Origin: Candidatus Dojkabacteria bacterium
GTDB lineage: Bacteria > Patescibacteriota > Dojkabacteria > GCA-002793355
NCBI GenBank assembly: GCA_015489595.1
Contig: WFZK01000036.1
Span: 1-42,826 of the forward strand
Reading direction: 5' to 3'
Length of the DNA stretch: 42,826 nt
Position 1 is the stretch's first letter. Each line of letters opens with the position of its first letter. This document shows positions 15,829 through 24,381 of the stretch, one piece after another. The notes below the pieces were generated by a model. The model was not told the DNA's origin, did no database searches, and worked only from the letters and a program-made list of their open reading frames with translations. The translations under genes were made by a program, and so were the position numbers.

Positions 15829-15886
15829 GGTTGAAATAGGGTATTTGTATTATAAGATGTTTGATTAGGAGGGTAAAGGAGCTGCA

Positions 15887-16027
15887 GGGCGTGGGGCAAA
15901 ATGCGGACTTAGCGCATTTTGCCCCACGCCCCAAAGCAGATTGTTTACGCAGGGTAGCGAAAAATCGTTTGTCAACGACGGGGAAATGTAAGACGGCCAG
16001 AAGCGTTGTAAGCTTAGGGGGCTGGGG
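15887..16027 (-). repeat. Intergenic repeat, reverse copy lacking most of hairpin A
   Basis: Hairpin B pairs 15887-15905 with 15913-15931 perfectly (GGGCGTGGGGCAAAATGCG). The reversed core runs to about 16016 with GGTAGCGAAAAATCG. Only the 5' arm start of hairpin A remains (GGGGGCTGGGG to 16027); the sequence then changes to unrelated bases, a clean truncation. Confidence 0.8.
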
Positions 16028-16101
16028 AGATACCTATTCTGAAATTCACTTTGGTTTAGTTTATAAATACTCCTTTGGATCTTTAGCATGCGACGGGATA
16101 C

Positions 16102-18423
16102 CTACATTTTTCTCCACTCTTCCTCCCACGGGCTGGGTGGTAATTTTTCTGGATGAACGAGTAAGCGGACAATACTGCTTACACATAAGAAGCAATTAAT
16201 TATTTTTGATGGTTCTATATAATCCTGTTTCACATTTGTGACTATTTCGTACAAGATAAAGATTAGCTCGTTAAATAGTCTCTTTTCAGCTTTTTCCTTG
16301 GGCAGATGCCCCGTGGAGGATTTTACCTGAAAGTCAGCTATCTCATAGAGTCTTTCTAAAACATTTTTTCCGTCTTTGGTTCGGGTAGCTTGTACCGTGT
16401 TTAACATCTCTTCCAGTACCTTTTTCCACTGCTCAGGGGTATAGCTATTCTTTTGCTGAACGGATTCTACTACTCTTTCTCTAAGTTCTTTGTTTGCTAG
16501 CAAGGGTTGGAGCTCTTCAATAAACATGTTTAATCTGTCCCATAGGCTTGCTAATTTTTCGGGAGTGTTAAGAAGCTGTTCTATCTCTTTTTCATCTTCT
16601 AGCCACTCCCTGAAGCGCAGATAATAAAATGGATCAACTATGTGGTGATCATCTGGGTTCCTAGGGTCTGAGCTAAGTACGAAGATTTTATCTGGAGGAT
16701 AGAAACGCAGGAGGTCATATATAACTGAAAATATCCCATCCCATAAGATCGATCCGGTAGAGAGTAGTAGAGGCCAATATTTTTTGATGTTTTCTGGGTT
16801 GCTTGTTATAAGGTTGATCAAGTGTTTAAACCGCTTAGCCACTTTATCTCCTTGCATTTCGGATATAATTAGTAAAATTTCTCGATCTTGAAGAATCTTT
16901 AGAGCTTCTATAAAATCAGACATTCCTTCACTATTACCCCACGACAGCGTAGATACCACTTTAGCAGCGTTGTTAAGCGTGGCCACCTTATCTGGGGAGA
17001 GCTTAGCAAGCCATTCCTGTATTTTCCTTACAGGATAATCATAGTAAGTCTCTCCAGCCACTTCAACTTTATATTTGGAGGACTCCCAAGGTGGTGCAGT
17101 TGTCAGCCATATGGCGAGTTTATCGACCCACACTCCTACTTCCCACATCTCTTGTGTTAAGGCTTCTATTAAATTTTGTTTGGTATTTTGGTTTTGTAAT
17201 TGTGTGACTCTGTTAATAAAATCGATAGGACTATAGTGGTATAAGAGGTAACCGAGGGTGTATAAAGATAGTTCATCTCCCTTCGAGGCGATAGCCTTGT
17301 CTTTTTTGAGAAGATAGTCTTTTACGTCCTCTCTGAGCTTTCTTAGGATAGGGTGGCTTGAAGGTCCATCTATCATTCTTAGCCGAGCGAGGAATAAGAG
17401 GAGACCAAACGCCATGGAGCTTGCGGCATCCGTGCGTTCTATAGTAAGGGGGACAGGGGTCAAGATTAGAGGAATCTCCTCATTTGGCGTTTCTCTTAAG
17501 GGTAGGATCATAATCCGAGCCACTTGTGGTGGGATTCCTCTCCTCAAAGGTACAGACATACATGGTTCTGAGTTTTGGGAGCAGGTAACTTCTTGGGAAT
17601 ATTTAGGAGGAAAGACAGCTGTTGGTCCGTCTTCATGTGTTGCGACGTGTGTTCCATGTAGTCCAGAGTACTGTCCGCGGCACAGATTCTCTATAAAGCA
17701 TAGAGCGTAAAGGACCTCTTTTGGTATGCCACTTACTTGAGAGAGTTCATTGATTAGAGCTTCCATTTCTTCGACAGTAGGGTCCAGCATAATTTCTTCT
17801 GGGTGGTAGTAGAGAGTAATATATCTACGTATTAGCCAGTTATATAATTCTTCACCTTTTTCTCCTAATATTTCTCTAATCTCTTTAGGTTGTGCTATAC
17901 GGTAGTTGTTGGGAAGAAATTCATTAACCAGGTGAAAATTGATCTTTTCAAGAGATAGTGTCCAGGGAGTAGATTCCGTTAGCCTAGGTGGGGGAGTAAT
18001 GTAAGTGTCGCCCCCAAAAAGATCATTTATTAAGAGTTGTCTTGTTTCATCTCTAATCCTTTCGAAGGTGGATTCCATTTTTGGAGCGACTTTAAGCCAT
18101 CTTGAAAAGCGTTCTAATCGTCTGAGGCGTTTTTCGACTGATTGCTGAACATATTTTATTACCCACAGATTCGAAAGGATTGCCCCTCGGATGGGATACC
18201 AATCCTCCGGAAGGGGGGATTTAGTTTCCTTATTCCGAGTTGGAGATTTATGAGCAGTAGGTAGCTCTGGCCATGGCATGAGGAATTGAGAAGCTACTAA
18301 TCCAGTAGAGAATAAAAACTGTCTGCGGGTCATTTCCCTTTGGAGTAGAGGGTCGATAGGATTTGGGTGAGGTTCATTAGTGGGGTTTCCCTTACCTTGG
18401 CGGGTTTCTCTCACGGTCTCCAT
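16102..18423 (-). CDS. Large Tat-exported protein, unknown (possible lytic-transglycosylase-like region)
   Basis: 773 residues. MTRRQFLFSTGLVASQFLMPW (31-51) is a twin-arginine signal (TRRQFL plus hydrophobic stretch), preceded by 30 polar residues; a start at Met31 is possible. The mature part is mostly helical and charged. Around residues 230-400 the order VSGIPKEVLYALCFIEN, DAASSMAFG and LYTLGYLLYHYSP loosely recalls SLT-type transglycosylases (helix with catalytic Glu, AxxxMQ-type loop, YNxG-type helix), but key residues do not match well, so no enzyme activity is assigned. Two close cysteines (TCSQNSEPC) may form a disulfide. TATTTT lies 7 nt before the first ATG. Confidence 0.6.
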   Translation of the reverse strand: METVRETRQGKGNPTNEPHPNPIDPLLQREMTRRQFLFSTGLVASQFLMPWPELPTAHKSPTRNKETKSPLPEDWYPIRGAILSNLWVIKYVQQSVEKRLRRLERFSRWLKVAPKMESTFERIRDETRQLLINDLFGGDTYITPPPRLTESTPWTLSLEKINFHLVNEFLPNNYRIAQPKEIREILGEKGEELYNWLIRRYITLYYHPEEIMLDPTVEEMEALINELSQVSGIPKEVLYALCFIENLCRGQYSGLHGTHVATHEDGPTAVFPPKYSQEVTCSQNSEPCMSVPLRRGIPPQVARIMILPLRETPNEEIPLILTPVPLTIERTDAASSMAFGLLLFLARLRMIDGPSSHPILRKLREDVKDYLLKKDKAIASKGDELSLYTLGYLLYHYSPIDFINRVTQLQNQNTKQNLIEALTQEMWEVGVWVDKLAIWLTTAPPWESSKYKVEVAGETYYDYPVRKIQEWLAKLSPDKVATLNNAAKVVSTLSWGNSEGMSDFIEALKILQDREILLIISEMQGDKVAKRFKHLINLITSNPENIKKYWPLLLSTGSILWDGIFSVIYDLLRFYPPDKIFVLSSDPRNPDDHHIVDPFYYLRFREWLEDEKEIEQLLNTPEKLASLWDRLNMFIEELQPLLANKELRERVVESVQQKNSYTPEQWKKVLEEMLNTVQATRTKDGKNVLERLYEIADFQVKSSTGHLPKEKAEKRLFNELIFILYEIVTNVKQDYIEPSKIINCFLCVSSIVRLLVHPEKLPPSPWEEEWRKM

Positions 18424-18474
18424 GCTACTAAAATATTGTAAAGATATTGGCGAATAAATACAATGTTGCGGAGG

Positions 18475-18515
18475 ACTAAAATCGGCTTTTTAAGATTTTG
18501 ACTCCAGCCCCAGAA
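18475..18515 (+). repeat. Degenerate hairpin A
   Basis: GGACTAAAATCGG and AAGATTTTGACTCCAGCCCC keep the AAAATCG/GATTTT centre of the repeat family with mismatched outer arms. It is upstream of the next gene, between two divergent genes. Confidence 0.45.
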
Positions 18516-18559
18516 ATAGTTGAGGTTGAAGCAGACTCCTACTATCATTAAATAATTCT

Positions 18560-19315
18560 ATGAGTTGTGAAATACTCTTTGTAGCAGTTGATCTGGCTCG
18601 TCTTAATCAAGAAGAATTCACCGGGTTAGTTAAGCGTCTAGAATTCTTCAGGATTGACTGCGTGGTTTTACTCGATGGATTAGTTTCATTCGGCTATGAT
18701 TACCTGGAAAGTTTAGGCCTTAGCCGGCTTAGATCTCTTAAGGCTGTGGTAAAGCGCGTCATAACGCTACCAGGGATTATAGAGTTTATAGTATTTAGAC
18801 CTTCACTTAGGTTGAAACTTCCTAAGAAAATAGAAGCAAGGCTGCACCTGGTAAAGGAATCCTTGAAAAAAGATCTAGTACCTATCGCCAATCTCGTAGA
18901 CTCATTTAGCTTTACCTTGTTTGAGCCTGGCCTGGAATTGGTGTTTACTAGTTCTTTGTTCTGGCTTCAGCCAGATACTTTAAAGTGCATCAAGTTTGAT
19001 GATCCTGCCACAAGTCCCATTACCTCTACGTCTGAATGTATTGATCTTAATCTTTATCAGTATTTTCCGGATGAGTATATTATCTCGAGCATAAGTGGAA
19101 GAAAGAAAAAACGGCAGGGAATAAAGCGAATGTGGTTTCTGCCCGCTTTAGACGTGAATTTTGACATTCTTTATGCAGGGGATGATCTCGTGGTGAATGT
19201 TCCTAAAACCCGTAGACTTAGTACGAGTAGAAGAGAAGAAGGTTATTCAGGCTGTTTTGTTCATCCTTTAAAAGACGCAACGAAAATCTATCCAGAGTTT
19301 CACCTCTTTGTGTAG
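18560..19315 (+). CDS. Hypothetical protein, unrecognised
   Basis: 251 residues with alternating strands and helices (EILFVAVDLARL, DCVVLLDGLVSFGYDYL, ELVFTSSLFWLQ), a Lys/Arg-rich stretch SGRKKKRQGIKR near residue 187 and DILYAGDDLVVNVPKTRR near 212. No signal peptide and no membrane helix. Not assignable to a family by eye. A possible promoter TTGAGG-N17-TATCAT (18520-18548) leaves about five leader bases. The ileS leader begins directly after its stop. Confidence 0.5.
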   Translation: MSCEILFVAVDLARLNQEEFTGLVKRLEFFRIDCVVLLDGLVSFGYDYLESLGLSRLRSLKAVVKRVITLPGIIEFIVFRPSLRLKLPKKIEARLHLVKESLKKDLVPIANLVDSFSFTLFEPGLELVFTSSLFWLQPDTLKCIKFDDPATSPITSTSECIDLNLYQYFPDEYIISSISGRKKKRQGIKRMWFLPALDVNFDILYAGDDLVVNVPKTRRLSTSRREEGYSGCFVHPLKDATKIYPEFHLFV

Positions 19316-19540
19316 CGATGAGCTAGCTTTATTCCGAGAGCCTTGTTCTTCGGAGGTGTAGTCTGTGACGTAACGAGTCCCTTCGCCGTGTAATTGCAGA
19401 AAGCTTTCTGCTTTAAGGAGGAATTCGAGCGCTGCCGAGTTGGTTGGAAGCAGGCTCAGAGGAAATCGAACTTTCTTCGTGCCTCCGCAAATTTGCATCT
19501 TTTCTGCTAAAATACTACAAACTAATTTCATAGGTTAAGT
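19316..19540 (+). promoter_or_regulatory. Structured leader / possible RNA element upstream of ileS
   Basis: 225 gene-free nt with several paired elements: GCGA (19316-19319) with UCGC (19382-19386 area), the 16-bp palindrome GCAGAAAGCTTTCTGC (19396-19411), and GAGC-G-CTGC (19427-19435) with GCAG-GCTC (19450-19457) around CGAGTTGGTTGGAA. The order of elements, the CGATGAGC start and GTG-N3-CCGC near 19479-19488 recall a T-box leader, and the GAGTTGGTTGGAAGC part also recalls a serine-tRNA D arm, but the TGGN bulge needed to bind tRNA CCA is missing. A TAAAAT at 19508-19513 could start ileS transcription after this element. Confidence 0.3.
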
Positions 19541-22500
19541 ATGACTGCACGGGATAAAGCAGAGCTTTCTACTACATTTATCAAGGATGTATTCAACCAA
19601 GTAGAGGAGCCTATTATTAAGTTTTGGAAGCAGAACAAGATTTTTGAAAAATCTGTAGAGTCTAGGCCAGAAGATAATAGGTTCGTGTTTTATGACGGGC
19701 CTCCGTTTGTAACTGGTACTCCGCATTATGGTAGTCTGCTCCCTAGCGTACTTAAAGACATAATACCCAGGTTTCAGACCATGCTTGGAAAGAGAGTAGA
19801 GAGGCGCTGGGGCTGGGACTGCCATGGTATTCCCATAGAGGAGAAAGTAGAGAGAAAATTAGGCACAAAAAACAGAAGAGACATAGAGGAAAAGATAGGC
19901 CTTGAGCGTTTTATAAAGGAGTGTTTCAACTACGTACAAGAAACCTCTGCTGCCTGGCCCTGGTATATAGAACACGTTGGCCGCTGGGTTGATATGGAGA
20001 ATCCTTACCGAACTATGGACATGTCGTACATGGAGACTGTTATGTGGGTATTTAAACAGATGTATGATAAGGGGCTGGTATACTACGGCAAAAGGATCTC
20101 TCTTTATTGCCCCAGATGCGGAACTCCGCTTTCTAGGTTTGAGATACAGATGGATAATTCGTATAGGGATCTAGAGGATCCTTCAATAATTGTAAAATTC
20201 CCGCTGAACTATTCTAAAACAGGCAACGGTGTTGGAGCTGTTATTGAGAACGAGAAAGGTCAGATCTTAATGGCAGTAAGAAATGAGAAGGGTAGGAAAA
20301 AACTTTGGGGGATAGTAGGCGGCAAGATGGATCCAGAGGATAAAGATCTTTACGAGACGGTAAAGCGTGAGGTAAAAGAAGAGACCGGAGCAGAGGTGAC
20401 GGATATAGAGTATTATGGGTTTCACGTTGACATCTTCGAGGGTAGGCTGTTTAAAACCCACCACTTTAAGGCAAGGATAAAAGGAGAGGTTAGGCGTACT
20501 GCTCCATCTGAGTTAAAAGAGTTTGTGTGGGTAGATAAGGATAAGATTCCGTGGGATAAGATTCACATCCCTACACGCAATTGTTTAAAAAATGTGCTAG
20601 ATGGCAAGCCTGTAACTACTAAGCCTGATACTAAGCTTGTGCCTGTGTATCTGCTTGTTTGGACCACAACCCCATGGACTTTGCCTGAGAATGCAGCCGT
20701 CGCTGTTGATAAAGATAGCTTATATGTAACAGTTAAAAAAGGCGATGAGCTTTTAGTTTTAGCAAAAGACAGACTCGAAGAGGTTTTGGGAGAAGAAGAC
20801 TACAAAATTTACGATGAGTACAAGGGCGAGGAATTAGTAGGCCTTTCGTATAAACCGCTTTTTGATTACTTTGCTTCACAGGCCAAAGAGGCGGATTTCC
20901 ATGTATACGCTGCTGATTTTGTAAGTATGGATGAAGGTACAGGGCTTGTGCATATGGCTCCAGCTTATGGAGAGGATGATTTTAATTTGGGCAAGGAATT
21001 AGGGCTTAGTTTGTTTGAAGCAATAGATGATCTGGGCCTGTTTACGGATCCGGTTTCAGATTATAAGGGAATGTACTTTAAAGAAGCGGATCCTAAAATA
21101 ATTGACAATTTGAAAAAAAGAGGCCTTTTGTTTAAAGAGGGCAAGATAGTGCACAGTTATCCAGTTTGTTATCGCTGTGGAACACCACTTCTTTACAAGG
21201 CTCAAGAGGCTTGGTATGTGAACATTCAGAAGGTTAAGAAAGACATGCTCAAAAACAATGAGAATATCAACTGGGTACCACCCCACTTTAAGCATGGTCT
21301 TTTCAAACACGTAATAGAGACTGCACCAGATTGGTGTATCTCGAGAACTCGCTTTTGGGCTACCCCTCTGCCTATATGGCAGTGCGACAAGTGCGGTTAT
21401 ACAGAGGTTTTAGGCTCAATCAAGGAGATTGAAGAGAGATCGGGCAAAAAGGTAACTGACCTTCACAGACCTTATATTGATGAACACACCTGGAGCTGTC
21501 CTAAGTGTAAAAAGGGTACATTAAAGAGGGTTCCTGAAGTAGTTGATGTTTGGCTAGAGTCAGGCTCTATGCCTTATGCTCAGTATCACTACCCGTTTGA
21601 GAATAAAGAGCAATTCGAGAAGAACTTTCCAGGTGATTTCATAGTTGAGTACGTGGCTCAGGTTAGGGCCTGGTTTAATATGCTTCATCGTGTGGCTACT
21701 ATCGTTTCGAATTCTAATGCCTTTAAGAATGTAATAGTTACTGGGGTTATAAAGGGTACGGATGGAAGAAAAATGAGTAAATCCTACGGGAATTATCCAG
21801 ATCCCAAGGCTACACTAGAGAAGTACGGAGGCGAGGCTTTTAGGCTGTACGTTAGTGGAAGTCCTTTGGTAGTAGGCGAAGATATGAATATCTCCGAAGA
21901 AGGCATAGCTGACCAGGTAAAAGAGATAATCCTTCCGTATTTGAATATTTATCGATACTTTGCCATGTATGCTAATCAGTTTGGATTTAAGCCTGATGAG
22001 AATTTTGAGCCTACGAGTTTACTTGATCGTTGGGTTCTTGCGCGAGTTGGTAGATCAGTAAGAAGTATAAAGAAGTGGCTTTCTAAGTACTATATTAACA
22101 AAGCTACCGCTGAGATAAAGCCTCTTATCGAGGATGTTTCTACTTGGTATATCAGAAGGTCAAGAGATAGATTCGTAGCAGGGGATCGCGATGCTCTAAA
22201 CACATTGTACAAGGTCATTAAACTGATGTCTCTTGCCTTTGCTCCGATAATGCCGTTTAGTACAGAGTATGTTTATTTACAGATTCGTAAGCTAGAGAAA
22301 GATCCATGTGAATCCATTCATCTTTGTTACTGGCCTACTGTCAAGAAATTAAGTAGCGATGATAAGGCGATGCTCGAAAAGATGGAGATTGTGAGAAAGC
22401 TGGCTTCTCTTGCCCACAACATAAGGGTATCGGAGCGACTTCCTGTAAAACAGCCTTTAAGCAAGCTCGTGGTAAGTGTAGACGGAGTAAAACTTGAGCC

Positions 22501-22942
22501 AGAGTACCTGGATCTTTTAAAGGATGAGGTAAACGTTCTTGAGGTAACAGAGGGTAATTTGGATAACCTTCCTGAGACTTACAAAGTGGTAAAACAGGAT
22601 AATTTAGGGGTAGCGCTTGATACTCAAATCACCAGGGTGTTGTTAAAGGAGCGTTTAACCCGCGAGATCATAAGATCAATTCAGGTGGTAAGAAAACAGG
22701 CAGGGCTTTCAATTGGCACTAAAACCAAGGCCAAGATTTACTTTAGCGATCCTATAATTCAAGAAGTTCTCGACGAGTCGTATCAGAAGATAGGGGAAAG
22801 AACCAATCTACTGGAGCTTTTAAGCGAGCAGCGTTACTCGTTGGATGATATTGAGGAACAGCAGAAGAAGAACATTACCTTCTTTACCATAGGTCCTGAC
22901 AAGATAAAAATAGGGGTAGAGGTCGGCGACAATCTGATATAA
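19541..22942 (+). CDS. ileS: Isoleucyl-tRNA synthetase with Nudix domain inserted in the editing domain
   Basis: Charges tRNA-Ile. 1133 residues, class I core: HIGH-type motif GTPHYGS (His62-Gly64), WGWDCHG, KMSKS at 744-748, several CxxC zinc pairs (CPRCG, CYRCG, CDKCG, CPKCK) and the anticodon-binding C-terminus. The editing (CP1) domain starts normally (SIIVKFPL, to 222), is then interrupted by about 145 residues (223-367), and resumes at VYLLVWTTTPWTLPEN (369-384), the Thr-rich editing motif. The insert is a complete Nudix fold: VGAVIENEKGQILMAVRN, LWGIVGGKMDP, Nudix box 261-283 ending REVKEETG, then FVWVDKDKIP. Its catalytic Glu residues are kept; the box is one residue longer than consensus. 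Frame and codon use run smoothly through the insert. Likely co-transcribed with the next two genes. Confidence 0.92.
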   Translation: MTARDKAELSTTFIKDVFNQVEEPIIKFWKQNKIFEKSVESRPEDNRFVFYDGPPFVTGTPHYGSLLPSVLKDIIPRFQTMLGKRVERRWGWDCHGIPIEEKVERKLGTKNRRDIEEKIGLERFIKECFNYVQETSAAWPWYIEHVGRWVDMENPYRTMDMSYMETVMWVFKQMYDKGLVYYGKRISLYCPRCGTPLSRFEIQMDNSYRDLEDPSIIVKFPLNYSKTGNGVGAVIENEKGQILMAVRNEKGRKKLWGIVGGKMDPEDKDLYETVKREVKEETGAEVTDIEYYGFHVDIFEGRLFKTHHFKARIKGEVRRTAPSELKEFVWVDKDKIPWDKIHIPTRNCLKNVLDGKPVTTKPDTKLVPVYLLVWTTTPWTLPENAAVAVDKDSLYVTVKKGDELLVLAKDRLEEVLGEEDYKIYDEYKGEELVGLSYKPLFDYFASQAKEADFHVYAADFVSMDEGTGLVHMAPAYGEDDFNLGKELGLSLFEAIDDLGLFTDPVSDYKGMYFKEADPKIIDNLKKRGLLFKEGKIVHSYPVCYRCGTPLLYKAQEAWYVNIQKVKKDMLKNNENINWVPPHFKHGLFKHVIETAPDWCISRTRFWATPLPIWQCDKCGYTEVLGSIKEIEERSGKKVTDLHRPYIDEHTWSCPKCKKGTLKRVPEVVDVWLESGSMPYAQYHYPFENKEQFEKNFPGDFIVEYVAQVRAWFNMLHRVATIVSNSNAFKNVIVTGVIKGTDGRKMSKSYGNYPDPKATLEKYGGEAFRLYVSGSPLVVGEDMNISEEGIADQVKEIILPYLNIYRYFAMYANQFGFKPDENFEPTSLLDRWVLARVGRSVRSIKKWLSKYYINKATAEIKPLIEDVSTWYIRRSRDRFVAGDRDALNTLYKVIKLMSLAFAPIMPFSTEYVYLQIRKLEKDPCESIHLCYWPTVKKLSSDDKAMLEKMEIVRKLASLAHNIRVSERLPVKQPLSKLVVSVDGVKLEPEYLDLLKDEVNVLEVTEGNLDNLPETYKVVKQDNLGVALDTQITRVLLKERLTREIIRSIQVVRKQAGLSIGTKTKAKIYFSDPIIQEVLDESYQKIGERTNLLELLSEQRYSLDDIEEQQKKNITFFTIGPDKIKIGVEVGDNLI

Positions 22943-22951
22943 TGAGTTAGT

Positions 22952-23440
22952 ATGGCCGACAATACGAGGTGGAGTATAGTTTTGGTGTTGTCAGTTTTTG
23001 TAATTGTTGCTAATGTTTTTTATTTCTCGCGGCTGGTAACAAAGTATTTAAAGGCAAAAAATGCCCAGCCAACGCAAGAGATTACTGCCATTTCGCGGTT
23101 TGCAGCAACTCCTACTGTATCTGTTACGCCTACGCAAGTTCTACCAACGGCAGAGATTGCAGTAATAAGGCAAAATGGGTGCGATGTCATAGAATTGACA
23201 TATACAAAAAAGAAGCTTGGTTCAATGGAGATTAAGTTAAACAAATCGAGTGGGGTTAAGGTTTATTCCCTTGATAAAAACATAGGCTTTAAGCAGATAG
23301 AGGATACATTGCTTGTATTGCCCATAAAGCCTCTTGAGACAAGAGGTAAGTTGCTAAAGATTTGTGGGGCTGAGCCTGTAGAGGTGGTAGGTTATGAATT
23401 TGGCACAGGGGCTAAGATTCAGGTCTCACTTAAGCAATGA
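22952..23440 (+). CDS. Single-pass membrane protein, unknown, Pro/Thr linker
   Basis: 162 residues. One N-terminal membrane segment (IVLVLSVFVIVANVFYFSRLV) is followed by a Thr/Pro/Val linker (TPTVSVTPTQVLPT) and a small beta-rich outer domain with two cysteines (NGCDVIEL, LKICGAEP). It starts 9 nt after ileS; a TATAAT (22938-22943) overlaps the ileS stop codon and could also drive it. Its stop overlaps the start of the cohesin-like gene (ATGA), so the two are translationally coupled and probably act together at the cell surface. Confidence 0.7.
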   Translation: MADNTRWSIVLVLSVFVIVANVFYFSRLVTKYLKAKNAQPTQEITAISRFAATPTVSVTPTQVLPTAEIAVIRQNGCDVIELTYTKKKLGSMEIKLNKSSGVKVYSLDKNIGFKQIEDTLLVLPIKPLETRGKLLKICGAEPVEVVGYEFGTGAKIQVSLKQ

Positions 23441-24243
23441 AAAGATACGTAGCTTTTTTGCTCTTAGTAATAATCTTGTTTTTAAGCTTTACAATCCCCA
23501 GAGTTTATGCGGATGATTCAGGTACTGTGGATTTTATATTTGACACCTATAGCAAGACCATTCAGGTAGCTGACAATTTCGATCTTACAATAAGTGTTCA
23601 GTCAGAATCAGCTACTCAGAATATCAGTGCTTTAGGATTTGCAGTGGTGTATGACTCTGCTAAGTTGCAATTCGTAGGGCGGTCTATTCTGGAAGATTCT
23701 TTAACTTGGAGTGATGTTTCTGAGCAGGCTGTGTCAGGAACTTTAAAAAAGATCCTGTTTACGGCCAACGCCTCTTCAGGGGGCTACGCTCTAGGGACCT
23801 CGCCAGTTAATATGGTTAAGCTAACATTTAAAGGTCTAACTTCTGGGACTACGAATGTGTATCTTATATACAGTGACGACCGAAACTCATATGACAATTA
23901 CACCTCAGCAGTACTTTTAGGTGAGACAACGGATGTATCTGACCATACCTTTAGTGATCAGAACAGTCCGTTGGTGGTGACTATTAATTCTAACAGCTCT
24001 GGGGACAATGGCAGCGGTGGTAATAATAATGGCGGGGACAACGGCAGCAGTGGCTCTGGTTCAAACTCTGGAAGTGGCAGCCCTTACCCTAAGACGGGCA
24101 TATTTGACAATCTAGTAGTGGCAGTCGGTTTAGGTAGTGCGTTTGTATTGTTCGGTTTTCTGGCTTCCTGGTACTATAGAAAAAGCGGGGAGTATTTCTT
24201 GGACAGGGCTTATAGGAGTATTTATGGGAAAGAGGAGAATTAG
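23437..24243 (+). CDS. Cohesin-domain surface protein with YPKTG sorting-like tail
   Basis: 268 residues. A signal peptide (MKRYVAFLLLVIILFLSFTIPRVYA) is followed by a cohesin-type beta-sandwich (about 27-185): VDFIFDTYSKTIQVADNFDLTIS, ISALGFAVVYDSAKLQFV, NMVKLTFKGLTSGTTNVYL. Then come a Gly/Ser/Asn linker, the pentapeptide YPKTG, one membrane helix (VVAVGLGSAFVLFGFLASWYY) and a basic RK tail. The end has the layout of a sortase substrate, though no sortase is in the window, so it may simply be membrane-held. It could bind the dockerin protein encoded at 10395. The stop codon abuts a repeat-type hairpin. Confidence 0.82.
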   Translation: MKRYVAFLLLVIILFLSFTIPRVYADDSGTVDFIFDTYSKTIQVADNFDLTISVQSESATQNISALGFAVVYDSAKLQFVGRSILEDSLTWSDVSEQAVSGTLKKILFTANASSGGYALGTSPVNMVKLTFKGLTSGTTNVYLIYSDDRNSYDNYTSAVLLGETTDVSDHTFSDQNSPLVVTINSNSSGDNGSGGNNNGGDNGSSGSGSNSGSGSPYPKTGIFDNLVVAVGLGSAFVLFGFLASWYYRKSGEYFLDRAYRSIYGKEEN

Positions 24244-24274
24244 GGGAGAAAATTGACTTTTTACAATTTTCCCC
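24243..24274 (+). terminator. Hairpin A-type stem at the end of the ileS-cohesin unit
   Basis: GGGGAGAAAATTG (24243-24255) pairs with CAATTTTCCCC (24264-24274) around ACTTTTTA. It starts on the last base of the stop codon. The stretch up to 24381 may hold a faded core (GCGTAAGGAGAC) but no hairpin B. Confidence 0.5.
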
Positions 24275-24381
24275 ACCCCCCTAAAACCCCCTGAAATCAG
24301 GTTTAGCGTAAGGAGACTATTTGCTCAGTTTCCGTCGAATTTTCGCCTCTGGAGGTGGGAGTGAAGGTGGGGGCAGTAAAG

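Noticed and set aside
19316-19540. Firm call of a T-box riboswitch or of a tRNA-Ser gene
   Set aside because: The UGGN bulge is missing, and no anticodon arm or matching acceptor stem can be drawn; kept only as a low-confidence structured leader.
19535-19825. Minus-strand open frame overlapping the start of ileS
   Set aside because: Shadow of the ileS coding sequence with no start signal or recognisable protein.
23437-23440. Alternative genetic code (UGA read as Gly)
   Set aside because: UGA ends several genes at sensible places (for example the ATGA overlap here and the stop at 38751), so code 11 applies.
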